NCBI GenBank assembly: GCA_015039365.1
Contig: WION01000006.1
Location: 496,001 to 560,000 of the forward strand
Direction: 5' to 3'
DNA from: Amanita rubescens
Taxonomy: Eukaryota > Basidiomycota > Agaricomycetes > Agaricales > Amanitaceae
Length of the DNA: 64,000 nucleotides
The notes below the pieces were generated by a model that saw only the letters and a program-made list of their open reading frames with translations, was not told the origin of the DNA and made no database searches. The position numbers were made by a program, and so were the translations under genes. Positions 22,508-34,998 of this stretch are shown piece after piece. How positions within the stretch are numbered: the stretch's first letter is position 1; every line of letters starts with the position of its first letter.

Positions 22508-24782
22508 CATCAGCAATTCCAGGGTTTGCTCTGGAGCTCTCTGGAGTACTCCAGAGCTCGCTGAGGTGCTGAAGTTGCTGTAGCATGGGTCCTGGGTTTT
22601 ATAGCACTCCAGAATCAAGTATTGATTCCTGCATCTCTCTGGAGAGCTCTGTAATACATCTAAATTCAACACATTTGCATCAATTGTTGTCGTTAATCCA
22701 TTCTCACACCATAGGATTATAATAAAAGATTATTTTTTATTAATGAACTAGTTACAAATCTAATAACAGTACTGTACTATGAGAAAAGCCGAGAGCCTGG
22801 GGATGGCAATACAAGCCTAGGGATGGCGAGACAAGCCTGGGGATGGTAGGACAAGCCTAAGGGGGCTGAGACGAGCCTGGGGATGCTGAGACGAAGCAGG
22901 GGGTGCTGAGATGAGCCTAGGGGTGCTGAGACGAGCCTGGGGATGCAGAGACAATGAGCCTGGGGATGAGATGAAGCTGGGGATGCTGAGACGAGCCTAG
23001 GGATGCAGAGATGAGCCTGGGGATGCAGAGACGAGCCTGGGGATGCAGAGACGAGCCTGGGGATGCAGAGACGAGCCTAAGGGTGCTGAGACAAGCCTGG
23101 GGATGCAGAGACGAGCCTAAGGGTGCTGAGACAAGCCTGGGGATGCAGAGATGAGCCTAAGGGTGCTGAGACGAACCTGGGGATGCTGAGGCAAGCCTAA
23201 CGGTGCTGAGACGAACCTGGGGATGCTGAGGCGAGCGTAAGGGTGCTGAGATGAGAGATGAACCTGGGGGTACTGAGATGAGCCTGGGGATGCAGAGACG
23301 AGCCTGGGGATGCAGAGACGAGCCTAAGGGTGCTGAGACGAGCCTGGGGATGCAGAGACGAGCCTAAGGGTGCTGAGACGAGCCTAAGGGTGCTGAGACG
23401 AGCCTGGGGATGCAGAGACGAGCCTAAGGGTGCTGAGACGAGCCTAAGGGTGCTGAGACGAACCTGGGGATGCTGAGGCGAGCGTAAGGGTGCTGAGATG
23501 AGAAGCCTAAGGGTGCTGAGACGAGCCTAAGGGTGCTGAGATGAGCCACGAGCCTAAGGGTGCTGAGACGAGCCTAAGGGTGCTGAGATGAGCCACGAGC
23601 CTAAGGGTGCTGAGACGAGCCTAAGGGTGCTGAGATGAACCTGGGGGTGCTGAGACGAACCTGGGGGTGCTGAGACGAGCCTAAGGGTGCTGAGATGAAC
23701 CTGGGGGTGCTGAGACGAGCCTAAGGGTGCTGAGATGAACCTGGGGGTGCTGAGACGAGCCTAAGGGTGCTGAGATGAACCTGGGGATGCTGAGGCGAGC
23801 CTAAGGGTGCTGAGACGAGCCTGGGGATGCAGAGACGAGCCTGGGGATGCAGAGACGAGCCTGGGGATGGTGGGGTGAGACCAAGGGTGCTGAGACGAAC
23901 CTAAGGGTGCTAAGACAAGCCTAAGGGTGCTGAGACGAGCCTGGGGATGCTGAGATGAGACTAAGGGTGCTGAGACGAGCCTGGGGATGCTGAGACGAAG
24001 CAGGGGGTGCTGAGACAAGCCTAAGGGTGCTGAGATGAGCCTGGGGATGCTGAGACGAGCCTGAGGATGGTGGGGTGAGCCTGGGGGTGCTGAGACGAGC
24101 CTGGGGATGGTGGGATGAGCCTAGGGATGCTGAGATGAGCCTGGGGGTGCTGAGACAAGCCTAAGGGTGCTGAGACGAGCCTCAGTGGGGATGAGGGTTG
24201 GACGACTCGACAACTCTGACAACAAGTCAGAGAAGCTTCCAGACATTCAGCCACTGCTTCAGTGGCATGTTGGCTCCACCCAGTGTGGTACATTTCTGCA
24301 CCTCTGAAGCAGCACCTTCACACCAAGCAGGATGAACGATCATGGGAGACATCATGGGAGATGATGAGTTAGAAGTTTGTTTGGCGATGTATTAAGAAGG
24401 AAGTTGAACATTGGCCAAATAAATACAAACAGTGGACTTGTGGATTATCGAAGCAAACTTCGTCGCACTATGGTTGTGTATGGGAATTGTCACTTGTCTG
24501 GTAGCTTAATATTGAGAAATATGAATACCACTTTAGTATATACTTAGTTGATACTTAATATGTAGCAATCCCAGTGGGGGTTAAACTCTGGAGACATGAT
24601 TGGTGCTCCTGAGTGACCAGGAGGAGAATGTGGAGGCAGGGAATATTCAGGAGGAGAATGCCAAGGTGGGGAGTATTCATGAGCTCTGGGGAGAACCAGT
24701 TGGATATCTGGAGCACTCAGGTCTGCTCGGGTCAACTCATCAAAAAGCAGTGCACTCCCATCAAAAACTGGGATTGCTGATG
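22508..24782. mobile_element. DNA element with CATCAGC inverted ends and minisatellite cargo
   Basis: Ends are CATCAGCAATTCCAG and, inverted, CATCAGCAATCCCAG (15 bp, one mismatch). Removing 22508-24782 plus one TT copy (22506-22507 or 24783-24784) restores RNase H as QKDDNGDLHPCGYL with no frame change, so the duplication is 2 bp. No transposase is found. A subterminal palindromic GAGCTC/CTCCAG cluster lies at 22530-22650. Most of the 2275 bp is the 20 bp minisatellite. The related end sequence CATCAGCCAAC occurs in the hairpin MITE at 47665. Confidence 0.82.
22793..24188 (+). repeat. 20 bp minisatellite, about 70 copies
   Basis: Units follow GAGCCTAAGGGTGCTGAGAC or GAGCCTGGGGATGCAGAGAC with many higher-order runs where the two variants alternate. 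Open frames across it simply translate the repeat (SQHPQARLSTLRL on the minus strand). Spacers are not unique, so it is not a CRISPR array. Confidence 0.92.
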
Positions 24783-26559
24783 TTGTCATCTTTTTGCATT
24801 AGAACTGCTCCGATAGCGCGGTCTGATGCGTCCGTTTGTAGAATAAAGGGTTTGTTAACATCGGGCATCATTAAGACAGGTGCGGATGTGAAGCGTTCTT
24901 TTAATAGATCAAATGCGACTTGGCATTCTGCGGTCCATGTCCATAATTTGTTTTTCTTCGTTAGGTCGTGTAGGGGTCGTGCAAGGTGGGCGAATCCGAA
25001 AATAAACCTTCGATAGTAATTTCCGAATCCTAAAAATGATCTAACTTGTTTAACGGTAGAAGGGGTTGGCCAGTCCCTGATTCCAGCAAGTTTGATCGGG
25101 TCCATTTTTATTGTATTTTTGGATATGACGGTGCCTAGAAAATCAACTTCTTTGGCAGCGAATTTACACTTTTCAAGCTTGAGGTAAAGATCGTGTTTCT
25201 GTAATCGTTCAAGTACTTGTTTTGTTCGAATCTCGAGTTCTTCTTTAGTGCGCGCGTGTATTAGCATGTCATCCATGTAGATGACGAGCCATCCTTTTTC
25301 TGTAAAATCCCTGAAATAATCGTCCATCATAGCTTGAAACGTTGCTGGTGAATTTCGTAATCCAAAGAACATGACGTTAGGTTCAAATAAACCTCGATTG
25401 GTGATAAAGGCGGCTTTCCATCTATCAGATTCCTTGATTTGAACGTTATTATATCCCCATCGGATATCCAATTTCGTAAAGTATTCCGAATCTTTGAGTT
25501 TGATCATAAGATCGGAGATAAGAGGTAGTGGATATGCGTTTGGTTTAGTATATTCGTTCAAATATCGATAGTCTTGGCAGGGTCATAATTTTTGTGCTTC
25601 TTTCTTTTCCACAAAGAAGAAAGGTGATGCCTGCGGTGATTTCGATGGTCTGATGTAGCCTTTTTCGACGTGTTCTTTAATCCATTCATCCAGTGTGTTC
25701 TGCTGTTTTGGAGATAAGGGATAGATTTTTCCTCTTTTTGGTATGAAATCATCGCGAAGTTCTATCTGGTGATCCCAAGATCGGCTCTCTGGGAATCGTT
25801 CACTTGCTTTTTTCTCGAATACGTCTTTCCATGCCGAGTATTCAGGAGGGAGCGTGTAAACCTCCTCTGTTTGATGGTATTTGTGTTCCATTTGTTGAGC
25901 TGGTGTATATCGTGCGATAGTTACTTGGTCGTATTCGTCTTCTGACCAGCTTCCTATGTCCTCAAATGTATGCATGTTCCATCCGTGATCTGTCGTCTGT
26001 GATCCTTTGTGTGACATCAAATATCCGATGACGAGATCTTCTTCCCATTCAGGCATAGCTATTCTGTCAATCTGTTGACAGATGCTCCGAAGTGATGCCT
26101 TGATCTTGTCCTGTTCAGAGTCTCGGAACTCTAGAGTCTTTTCTCTCCAATTTACGTCAGGGTTATGCTTCTCTAGCCAAGGAAGCCCCAGTATCATCGT
26201 TTGTTTTCCTATTGCTGATATGTAAAACCATTCGGTCATGCATTTTCCGTTCATCTCGAAGGTGATAAGACATTGTTCATCAATTTCTCCTTCTTTGTTT
26301 ATGGTGCCATCAACGTTATAAACTCTAATTGGTCATGAAGTTTTTCGTTTTCTCCATTTGTGTGCTATCCTTTTGTCGATAAATATCCCTTCGGCTCCGC
26401 AGTCGATAAGGGCGACGAGATTTTCAGTGTTGTTTTCAGTTTCAACTTTGATAGGGACAGATAATCTTTGTTTTGAAATAGATTGTACTGTTACATGAGA
26501 TATATCGAGAGTCGAATCTGATGTTTCTGGAACTTCATCCACTGTCATGAGTCCCACTG

Positions 26560-28299
26560 TTAAAAATCCTCGTTTTCGTCGGCGAGAGATAGCAATAGAT
26601 CATTCTTTTCGTCGATTGACATCCCTTTCATCAGCGCTCGGATGTTCTTGGTGTAATTTGGTTTAGACTCTCGGACTTCTTCTTCTTCCCAATTTCCGTC
26701 ACCATCATCTGATGTGGCTCGAATGTGACGTTTGGGTGTGAATCCTCTTTTCTTTCCTCCTTTAAATCGGCCTTTCCCTTTGTTTCTTTTCTTCTTTGGG
26801 CATTGCCCTGACATGTGTCCTTTGATTCCGCAGATAAAACATAAACCGTCTCTGATATAGTGTTCTCTTTCTTCTTTGGACATGGATCTGATCATAAGTT
26901 CTAATTCTGGGTCTTCGTCTTTTTCTAGATACTTATGATCGATCTGCATAGTCCATGATTCGTCGTTGTGAGAGGATGATGAGTGACCATTTCCAGATCG
27001 AGGGGAATAAGCGTATGAACGGGTTCGGATGTTGTCGAGTTTGATAGCAATGTCGTACCAATCTTGCAATGTTTTTGGATTCATGAGCATTGCTTTTTCG
27101 AACTCTGGTGCTGTAAGTCCTTTTCCGAACATATGGAATGCCGCTTCTCCTTCGATTCCGGCTTTCGTGATTTGTTCCTTGAACTGGTTGACGTAATTAG
27201 GTAGGGTCATTTGTTTCTTTCCTTTCATAGACGATCTGTTCTGTAGATTGAGAATTTTTGTGTATGCGTTTCCACTTGGATCAACTTCTCCCCAATCTGT
27301 CAAGAATGACAGTTTAAATGCTTCCCAATCATCGAATAAAGCAGGTCTCGTAACGCCTCCTTCGGTGGTAGCACGAGATTTTCATAACTCTGCTAATTTA
27401 TTCTTCTTCCATTGTCTGGCCCCATCTGAGATTTTATTCAGGGCGGCAAGGATTTTTAAACGGTCCGTGTTCATCCGTTCAGGGTTCATATCAAAGAAGA
27501 TTTCGATGTCTTCTATGAACGTGTTGGCATCCTTTCACTTCCCTTTGAATTCAGGGAGATCTCCGATGAGACTAGGGGTTCGTGGGTTGGGTGTAGGGTC
27601 TGTACTTCCTCCAGACATTCTTGGTGATGGTGGGGGTGATGGATCTCTGCGTGGTGGAGTTGGGTCGGGTTTAGGTTCGTCTACTTCGATTCTGTCAGAG
27701 TCAAACGGGTCTTCTTCGTCCTTTTCTTGTTTAGGGTTCGAAGGACCTGGTTCGGGTTTGGTCGGTTGTTGGGCAGGTGTTGGTGTCGTTCCAACTGAAA
27801 GGTCACTGAGAAAATCAAGGGATAGATCGGGTTCTTGATCTGTATCTCCTTCTTTCTCGGATTCACTATCGTTTAGGCCAAAGTTTGCTTTCTTTTTGCC
27901 TTTTGTAGTTGTCGGTGTAGGAAAAAGAGTTCTCGGTCTTAAGTTTTCTGGTAGAGCGTCAACAGTCCCTTTTATCCAAGTAGGGGTGTTGAAGTATTCG
28001 TTAGGGACAAAGTCTTGTGTTTCGGATGCTATCCAACGTTCTGTGAGGTGATCGAATCTGATGTGTTGTTCCTGAAGATATAGATCTGCGAAATAATAAT
28101 ATGATTCGTTCGGAGGTCTAGTTTCTTTTTGTGGTATCCAGAATTCTTGTTCTTTAACTGGATTTCCTCCTAAATCTTCCCAGATTCGTTTTGCACTGTT
28201 TAGTCTGACGTAGTATCCGTCAAGAACGTAGTTCCCTTTACGATCTCGTGTAGCTCTATTTGGTGGAGCTCTCCAATCCGTTTTGACAACGTGGCCAGT
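26560..28299 (-). pseudogene. Gypsy C gag
   Basis: The frame runs about 580 codons to TAA at 26560, with TGA at 27535-27537 and 27382-27384. The N-terminal domain (about 28280-27990) has FWIPQKETRPPNESYYYFADL, RW-A-E and NEYF, and is shared with gypsy B. A Pro/acid-rich linker leads to MSGGSTDP, then the capsid-like part (FFDMNPERM, GARQWKKNK) and the zinc knuckle CFICGIKGHMSGQC, followed by a Lys/Arg-rich tail. The true start codon was not found; the frame is preceded by TAG near 28306. Confidence 0.78.
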
Positions 28300-28378
28300 A
28301 ACCTACGGGCTGGCTTTCCGGAAGTTCGTCGAAGTGTATGTTATCAAATGCCAATGAATCGATGTTCAGGCTTATTGA

Positions 28379-28391
28379 TAAGTTCGACTTA
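28379..28391 (-). promoter_or_regulatory. Gypsy C self-priming primer-binding site
   Basis: On the minus strand TAAGTCGAACTTA lies two bases after the 5' LTR. It is the perfect reverse complement of TAAGTTCGACTTA inside that LTR (28589-28577), which starts 33 nt after a TATAAG box (28622). The LTR also holds a GTCGAAC...GTTCGAC hairpin here. Confidence 0.75.
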
Positions 28392-28393
28392 AT

Positions 28394-28845
28394 TGTTACG
28401 AACTCGTTAATCTCAACCTAAGTTGCAGCGGCAACTCTAGTCATGATTACAAGTCTTAAGTCAAACGTTAAGATTACAAGTTCAATACTAAGTCAGAACG
28501 TTGACTTAGTATCTGAGGACGATTGTGGTTGACGAGTTTGTGAGTAAGATAATATTGCCTGACGACAATAAACAGCTAAGTCGAACTTAGGGTTCGACTC
28601 TAGAATACATGCGGTACTTATACTAGCAAGTACAATGAGACGTACTAATTAGTGAATAATGGTAAGTACGGAAGTAAGTATAAGGACGGCGTCATATGTG
28701 GAACAAGGGATGGTATAAGTAAGGAAACGAGCTTGTCCGTATGAATCGAGCATAAAGGAGACGACAAGTAAAGTAGGCATATAAAAATAAACATGTCCGA
28801 CGTATCATGTAAGCATAATGCGGGAGTCCGTACCGTGTTGTAACA
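28394..28845 (-). repeat. Gypsy C 5' LTR
   Basis: 452 bp, near-identical to 18424-18875. Carries the minus-strand TATAAG box at 28622-28617. Confidence 0.95.
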
Positions 28846-29247
28846 CATACCAATTTCACACTTGTTATTAACATGTTAGTAACATGCGACTTGCCTGAGT
28901 CTCCGTTGAGGGGTGTTACTTATATGTTAGAAAACCCAGGCCAGCTCAGATAGTTGGACAGTATGCACCTGGTACGTCGATTTCCCTGGGGGTGCACAAA
29001 CCGGAGCAGCAGCGCTGGATATAGGTGGATGTTCCCATGCGATAAAACCCTCATCCACCTAACATCGACCGACAGGTAGTAAGTCAGTCATCAAGGCCAC
29101 ACTTGCGCTCGCTAACACGTCTATAGTAGTTGTCTAACTTATTTAGGAACACTATTGGGTCACTTAACGTCGACCCAACACCCTATACCCTAAGCCTCCC
29201 ATTAGCAACACCTGGGCCCTGAACCACTGCCATCAACAATCACTCAT

Positions 29248-32200
29248 TGACATCCATGGATTGACGACTTGATTATCTCAAAACACTCTTTGATCTTCTT
29301 CCCAACACCCTCCCATCCCCTCCATTATCAAATTCCGACTTTTCTCGGCTTGAGCCTTTTGAGCTCGACCCCAATCTTCTCAAGTGGACTGATGGTGATA
29401 TACCCGAGGCTATCTCTCAGCATCTCCATGAAATCTGCATTACAGAACGTGGCCCAGTGGTTAGCACCGTTGTACCGGTTCTAAAAACTTACCTGCACAA
29501 ATTTCCGTTCCATCAAAAACTCTTACGATGGCAAGAGCACCTAATTAAGGCACTTGAATGCATTCTTCATGAAAATGGGATCACAGTGCGTCGCTCATGT
29601 GTTTTTATCTGATAGATCTGTGATCTCATCATACCGTGATTAGGTTCCAATCTACGGCCCTGTTCCAATCTATGGCCCTGTTCCAATGATCCCTGGTGCA
29701 AGCACTGATAACACAAAAGCAAATGATACAGTCGTTCCCAAGAAACGTAGAAGGGATAGTGATGGCGACAATGATGAAATGATTAATGTTGAGAGGAAAA
29801 AAGTCAGTACTTAGTACCAATCTCTCAGGCATCCCTGATTCTAGCGATATGCAGGCAACTCATGTGCTATTAAAAGAATTGAATATCAAGCCACACATGC
29901 CTGCAGGGCGAGGAAAGCCCGGTGATCTGATCCTCGAGAAACTTACAATTGTTGATTCGGATGAATGGAAAACCCTCATGCATACTGTAAGGACGGTGAT
30001 CCTAATTGGGACGGAGCCTGGGAACTAAGCCACAGATGGGGAAGGACGGAGTATAACGGAGTCCGGGACGTAGTGGGGAAAGGCTAGGCTTCAGCGTGCA
30101 AGCTGCGCCATGCTAACGTACGTCTTGCCTATACTTCTGAAGAACGCTCTGGAGTCCGGGATGGAGTCTGGGACCGGAGTCTGAAGGGCGAACAGTCTGG
30201 ATGAGGTCTTAGACAATGAAAGACAGGGAGTCAATACAAGTTGGGGCACAATCCAAGTCAATATTCGGACTACTGTATGAGTACAAGTGAGGCCTTATAT
30301 ACGTAGTCCGACAAGGGGAGTTATGGCCGTGTTCTGATGAGAACAGGAAACTATGGAGATATAGAACATAAAGTGGAGTTGAGCATATGGTACGAAGGGA
30401 TAATGATACCAGTGATACCCGAGATGAAACGAGAGGTGAAACAAGTATGGAAAATACGTAGAAGGGAACTTAGCGAATGTCAGGGAAAGTATGGAGTCCG
30501 AGCACGGAGTTGTGACGGAGTTGTGATGGAGGTGTGACGGAGTTGTGATGGAGTTTTCCAGCACTTTACACTCCCCCCCCTGTCTGAATAGACTCCGAGT
30601 CCAGTCTGAGGACTCCGAGGACTCCAAGTAGATTCCGAGCACAGTCCGAGTCCAGTCCGAGTCCAGTCCGAGTCCAGTCTGAGGTGTGCTCGGAGTCCAA
30701 GTGGAGTCCGAGTGGAGTCTGAGGAGACTCCGAGTTCAGTCTGAGTTGAGGGAAAAAGAAAGTCTGAACTCAATCTGAGTTCACTCTCAGTTGTTTATAC
30801 TTGCAATAAAATACCGAAAAAATGCTTAAAAAATGCAGAAAAATCGTGTGATCCAGGCCATATAGGAATTGTAAAGCCAAACAAAGCCAAACTTGAGATA
30901 TTTGCAAAATATGTTTTCAGATGTGAGTGTAATCTTAAGAAGTGTACAAAAATTATGTGATCTGCATATGATACACCTGTCATTCCATACTGGTGGTTAT
31001 GAATGTCACCTCTGCCGCATGCCCACAGCAGACTTGTTGCAGTTCAGCATCCACTTGTTTCCACTTGTTTCACAGTCAACTTCCACAATCTCACCTGTTA
31101 CCAACAACCAATGACCGTTTGCAGAGAATTGTTAGAGCTCATGAATAAATGTGAGAGGGTTGGAGATGTGACTCATGTGAGGGGTCTGTGAATATATTAT
31201 CTCAAGGGAGAAGGGGGTGGATATGAGTTCTTGATGATTCTTTGGTGATGGTACATGGTACTAGTGAGTAGTTGTTAACAGCATATTGTGTTATGATGAT
31301 GATGATGTTCAACTAGCATTTGCAGCCTACCAAAGCCACTTCCACACTAGTAGAAGCATTCTGAGAGCCTCACCTTGCACAACTTTGGTCATGTATACCT
31401 CCAGCAACCACATCTGTTGGTGGGGAAGATTGGACATCCTAGCAGTATAAGACCCTCATGCTCCACCACAATCATCATCCATAGGGGACCAGAGCTTTAC
31501 GGTTTATGACAGCCTGGGTAAGGTAATAAGGAAAGAGGAGATGAACAGGATTCAGTGATTCTGATGCCATCTTTATTGTATATTAACTTGGAACTTGAAG
31601 ATCATCTTATGTACAAACTTTTGCACACCAAGTTCACAAAGTCCTTCCTTCACTTAATTTATACTTATTAAGGATGCTACATATATATATTGGATGAAGA
31701 AACTATCAGGGCAATGCAAATAACACCCTTGGACAATTTCTCACTGAGAAGTTGGAATCAGCATTGCTGGTGACTCTATTTCAGATGTGCTCAGTATATG
31801 GAAGCACACAAGCCTTGAACTTGATGGTTGATGAACTGTTTGATCTAAGAGGTTGTAAGGCTGGAGAGAAGCAATTGCTATCTTGAAAGATACAGTGGTG
31901 ATTTGTGCAGTAAAGAAAGCTGCACAGTCAGATATGTATGTACTATAAGATCAAAGAATTGTGGAAGGCAGGTCACATCAGCATTAAAACTTCATAATGA
32001 TCCTCATTGTACTATACTAGCAACATTTTGTATGCCAGTGTCCCAGTCAAACTTAGGTATTTTGCAAATATCTCAAGTTTGAGTTTATTTAGCTTCACCA
32101 TTCTTATATGACCTGGATCACATGATTTTTCCGCATTTTTCAAGATTTTTTGCAGACTTTTCAAATTTCTCACATGAAGCGTCTGAAAAAGTATTTTGCA

Positions 32201-34679
32201 AATATCTCAAGTTTGGGCTTGTTTGGCTTTACCATTTTTGTATGACTGGAATCACATGATTTTTCTGCATTTTTTAAATATTTTTTGGGATTTTATTGTA
32301 GGTGTAGACAATTCCAAATAGTGCCAAATAGTGCCAAACTGACTGGCCATATGTATATAAGGCCCTGCCAATGTCGGCACTGGCCCCCCTGCTCTTGCTT
32401 GGGGGTGCTTGGACTGCTCGGACTCCACTCGGACTCCGAGCTTCCCAGTCCAAGGACTGAGAGCCCAAGTCCAAGCTGACTCCGCTCGGATTGAGCTCGG
32501 ACTTGAGGATTTGAGTGGCATCCCTGCCACTTCCTCAGTCCGAGGACTGAGCTCGGACTCCGAGCTCACTCCGAGTGCAAACTCCATGACCTCGGACCCC
32601 AATGGACTCCAGACTATACCCATGACCATTTTCCACTCATGTCGCATCTCATATCAAGCCTATGCCAAAACTCCGAAAACTCGAGCGCTTTACTCTCCCC
32701 CCCCTAAGATTCTCGGAGTCCGAGCTCAATCCGAGCAGTCCTAGGACTCGGTGGAGTCCAGAATGGGATATGACACATACCTTAAATCCCTGCTACCACC
32801 TCACACCCTCAACTCAATTTGTTGAAAAATTCATACCCAGAGAGGCAGCCCATGTTCGTCAATTGACGGCGGAGTGATTACAAGAACAAGTTAACCTCAC
32901 ACTAACCTTTGATGGAAATAGCACTCGCAATGCTGACTCCATATACCTAGTACATTATACAACGCCTGACGACTGGAAAAGCTATCTCGTCCATGGCTAT
33001 AAGGGGTCAGATGAACGGGATACCCAGGAATGGGTCAAGGGCATTATTGTTAAAGTATGTTATCAAGTCTTTTGGGTTCTATATGATATTTGACGATCAA
33101 ATCCAAGACAATCAAAGACATTGGTATAGATAAGACTGCAGCAATCGTATCAGACAGCACGGGAAACACAAGGGCTGGACAGCAGGATGCACAGCGCGAG
33201 ATTCCCATATTACTGAACTTGGGTGATTGTTGTCATCACATTCAACTCACCATTCAAGACATCAATCGTATTGGTGACTTTCAGGAGGTAATATACAGCT
33301 TATCAAATTAGTAATGGGACCTTGCTGATGCTCAGTTTACTAGTTCATCAAGACATTGAATGCCGCTATCAGATTCTTTACTCAAAATCTAATTTCTCCT
33401 GAATGTGGCAGATGTTTACATTTTCTGGCTTGCAATCGCAGCAAAGCTTAGGAAACTCTTCTCCAAGGGTGAAGCCATTACAGGAATAACACCGAGCATA
33501 TCAAGTGCAGTATCAACAATTGTATCTCGTCGTTTCAAGGCATTTGTCAATGAGTCACCAATGGACATCTACTTGACCGCATTCTTTTTGCATCCAAGTA
33601 CGTCTTAAATCGATCTCTTGTCTTTTCTTATCTCACTTATGATGTTTGCTAGGTTATTCTACATCAGACGCATTGCTGCACCCAGCATCTGTGTCGCATA
33701 CTATACATCTTCCAGCCAGGGCCCAGAACCAACCACTGCCAACAGTGGAGATCCCATATCCCAATGCCTTCAAACGTGCAAAGAAATATTTGAAGAAGAT
33801 CCTATGTGACGAAGCTGAGTACTACAAAGCAAACCCAATGATGCCACAGTCACCAATTGGCCAGATCATCTGCAAGCTCAGTGAGAAAGCCGTTGTCGAC
33901 AAGTTCCAGACACAGATCTTAGCCTATGCACGACATGATTATCCATCCAAGAGCCAATTGACGGCAAAGGAGAGACCGGGAACGTTCTAACATGGTGGAG
34001 AGACCTTTCATCCCACCCCCTTGCACAAGTTCTTGCAGTAAGTGCGCCATGTCAGGGAGCGCTTACTAGTTATTGAAATACTACTATATATATAGCTTCT
34101 TGCTACCAAGATCTTTTCAACACTTGTAAACTCAATGCCTGACAAAAGGACAGGCTCACGGCTTACTTGGCTCAATTTGCCAACTCATTCAAGTCAGAAG
34201 GTGGAGATGTTGATAAATATGATTCAGGTGGGGCAATGGTATGGCTCTCATATTGTAAGTTTGTGCACCACCACTTTCTTTATCATTCAGTCCTTAATTG
34301 AAAACAGAAGGAGATTCCTCACAAACACATCCGATGTAAACCAACAGTCTCATTCATTGATGTCAATCGAGAATTTGCAATTCAAAGCAGAAGCTCAGAG
34401 TCTGCCAGCAACATTGGTGATGATCATGAGGGCAATTCTAATCCAGACTTGGATGCAGACGATGAAGACATTACTGAAGACAATCTAATCCAGCCAATAT
34501 TAGATGGACTCGTAATGCTTAATCTCGATGCTGACTCGGATATCAATATCAACTCTGAATTCCTGTCTCAGTACCTCACAGAGAGTGGCCCCCCAACCCA
34601 GAACCCTAAAACGACAGCAATGGCAGCTGCTGGTGACGAGAATCCTTTGGACGAAGATGCCAACTGGGATTCTAACTAA
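29248..34679 (+). pseudogene. hAT transposase gene, interrupted
   Basis: Fragments of one fungal hAT transposase lie in order: FELDPNLLKWTDGDI...LLRWQEHLIKALE (29350-29580), LLKELNIKPHMPAGRGKPGD (about 29860), LNPCYHL...FVEKFIPREAAHV (32776-32860), LTLTFDGNSTRNADS with a catalytic Asp, IGIDKTAAIVSDSTGNT with a second Asp (about 33120), a PNAFKRAKKYLKKIL segment, and the C-terminal dimerisation block PDKRTGSRLTWL...MIQVGQWYGSH (34135-34250). Apparent short introns include GTACGT...TGCTAG (about 33600-33651) and GTAAGT...TTCAG (about 34256-34300). The 2.8 kb insert 29986-32775 splits the gene. A TGA follows QLTAE at about 32876. The enzyme would cut and paste the element. Confidence 0.78.
29986..32775 (-). 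mobile_element. LTR-like insertion with GACTCCGAG clusters in the hAT transposase
   Basis: CATAC flanks both sides (29981-29985 and 32776-32780), and removing the insert plus one CATAC restores the transposase as KTLMHTLNPCYHL. The ends are TGT...ACA. Segment 29986-30570 looks like a minus-strand LTR: it starts TGTAAAGTGC on the minus strand next to a G-tract (GGGGGGGGAG) and has TATATAAGG near 30290. A second LTR is not clear; a similar TAAAGCGC plus G-tract junction occurs near 32690. GACTCCGAG/CTCGGAGTCC motifs cluster at 30590-30760 and 32400-32765, and the dispersed AAATATCTC repeat lies inverted inside. No coding capacity is seen. Confidence 0.6.
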
Positions 34680-34763
34680 ATTAATCAATTTTTTAGTAAC
34701 ATCTTAAAAATATTTAACATTGTTAATTTTGATTATTAATGTTGTTAGTAACTTTTACATATG

Positions 34764-34998
34764 TGTAATGGGTATATATCACTTAGCATAACTACGTATT
34801 GTACATACTACCTCGGACCGTGACTTGATCATGATGCGCGTCTACATAATGCATGTCAAAACATTATATAAGCAACTTACCTTTACCTTACTACCTAACC
34901 AATATACTCAGTTCAGTGTAGTGCAGGTTCGTAATGTTCTAAGCACTTAAGCACGACTTTCAAGTCGAGCTTTTGAGTATAACTGTAACTCCGTTACA
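34764..34998 (+). repeat. Gypsy D 5' LTR
   Basis: 235 bp, TATA box TATATAAGC at 34865. Unlike A, B and C, the sequence right after the LTR (CTTTTTTACACTACTG) has no perfect match within the LTR near the expected start; a 9 nt complement (GTAGTAAGG near 35020 to CCTTACTAC at about 34886) is too weak to call. Confidence 0.93.

Larger units (their letters stand above)
20687..26557 (-). pseudogene. Gypsy C pol, split by a DNA element
   Basis: A single frame from protease (VALIDCGAEGIFIDKR, about 26415) through RT ([37 protein letters not shown]), RNase H ([14 protein letters not shown]; interrupted; then GYLSHALTPTETRW, DRELFAIYYAL, IIADALSRRPDH), integrase (GHPGFF, CTACQQMK, TMDFITDLP, SDRGPQFAS, PQTDGQTERYN) and chromodomain (LQFLVKWKGYDTSENTWEP). 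In-frame TGAs at 26333, 25583 and 21140; at 25583 related proteins have Arg in KLRPCQDYRY. gag ends in TAA in a different frame, so pol would need frameshifting. All integrase catalytic residues are present. Confidence 0.92.
18424..28845 (-). mobile_element. Gypsy C: Ty3/gypsy chromovirus with third ORF
   Basis: 452 bp LTRs at both ends, duplication CATAC at 18419-18423 and 28846-28850. The LTR copies differ at only three positions by eye, all CpG transitions, so this is the youngest dated element besides F1. On the minus strand the order is gag, pol (protease, RT, RNase H, integrase, chromodomain) and ORF3. RNase H is split by a DNA element at 22508-24782. A purine tract (GGGGAGAGC, minus strand) adjoins the 3' LTR at 18876. 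Confidence 0.95.

Noticed and set aside
22793..24188. Possible CRISPR-like array
   Set aside because: Units are contiguous 20 bp repeats without unique spacers, in a eukaryotic transposon; it is a minisatellite.
23761..24293. Open frames with SQHP/ARLS peptide repeats
   Set aside because: They only translate the minisatellite and have no start context or conservation.
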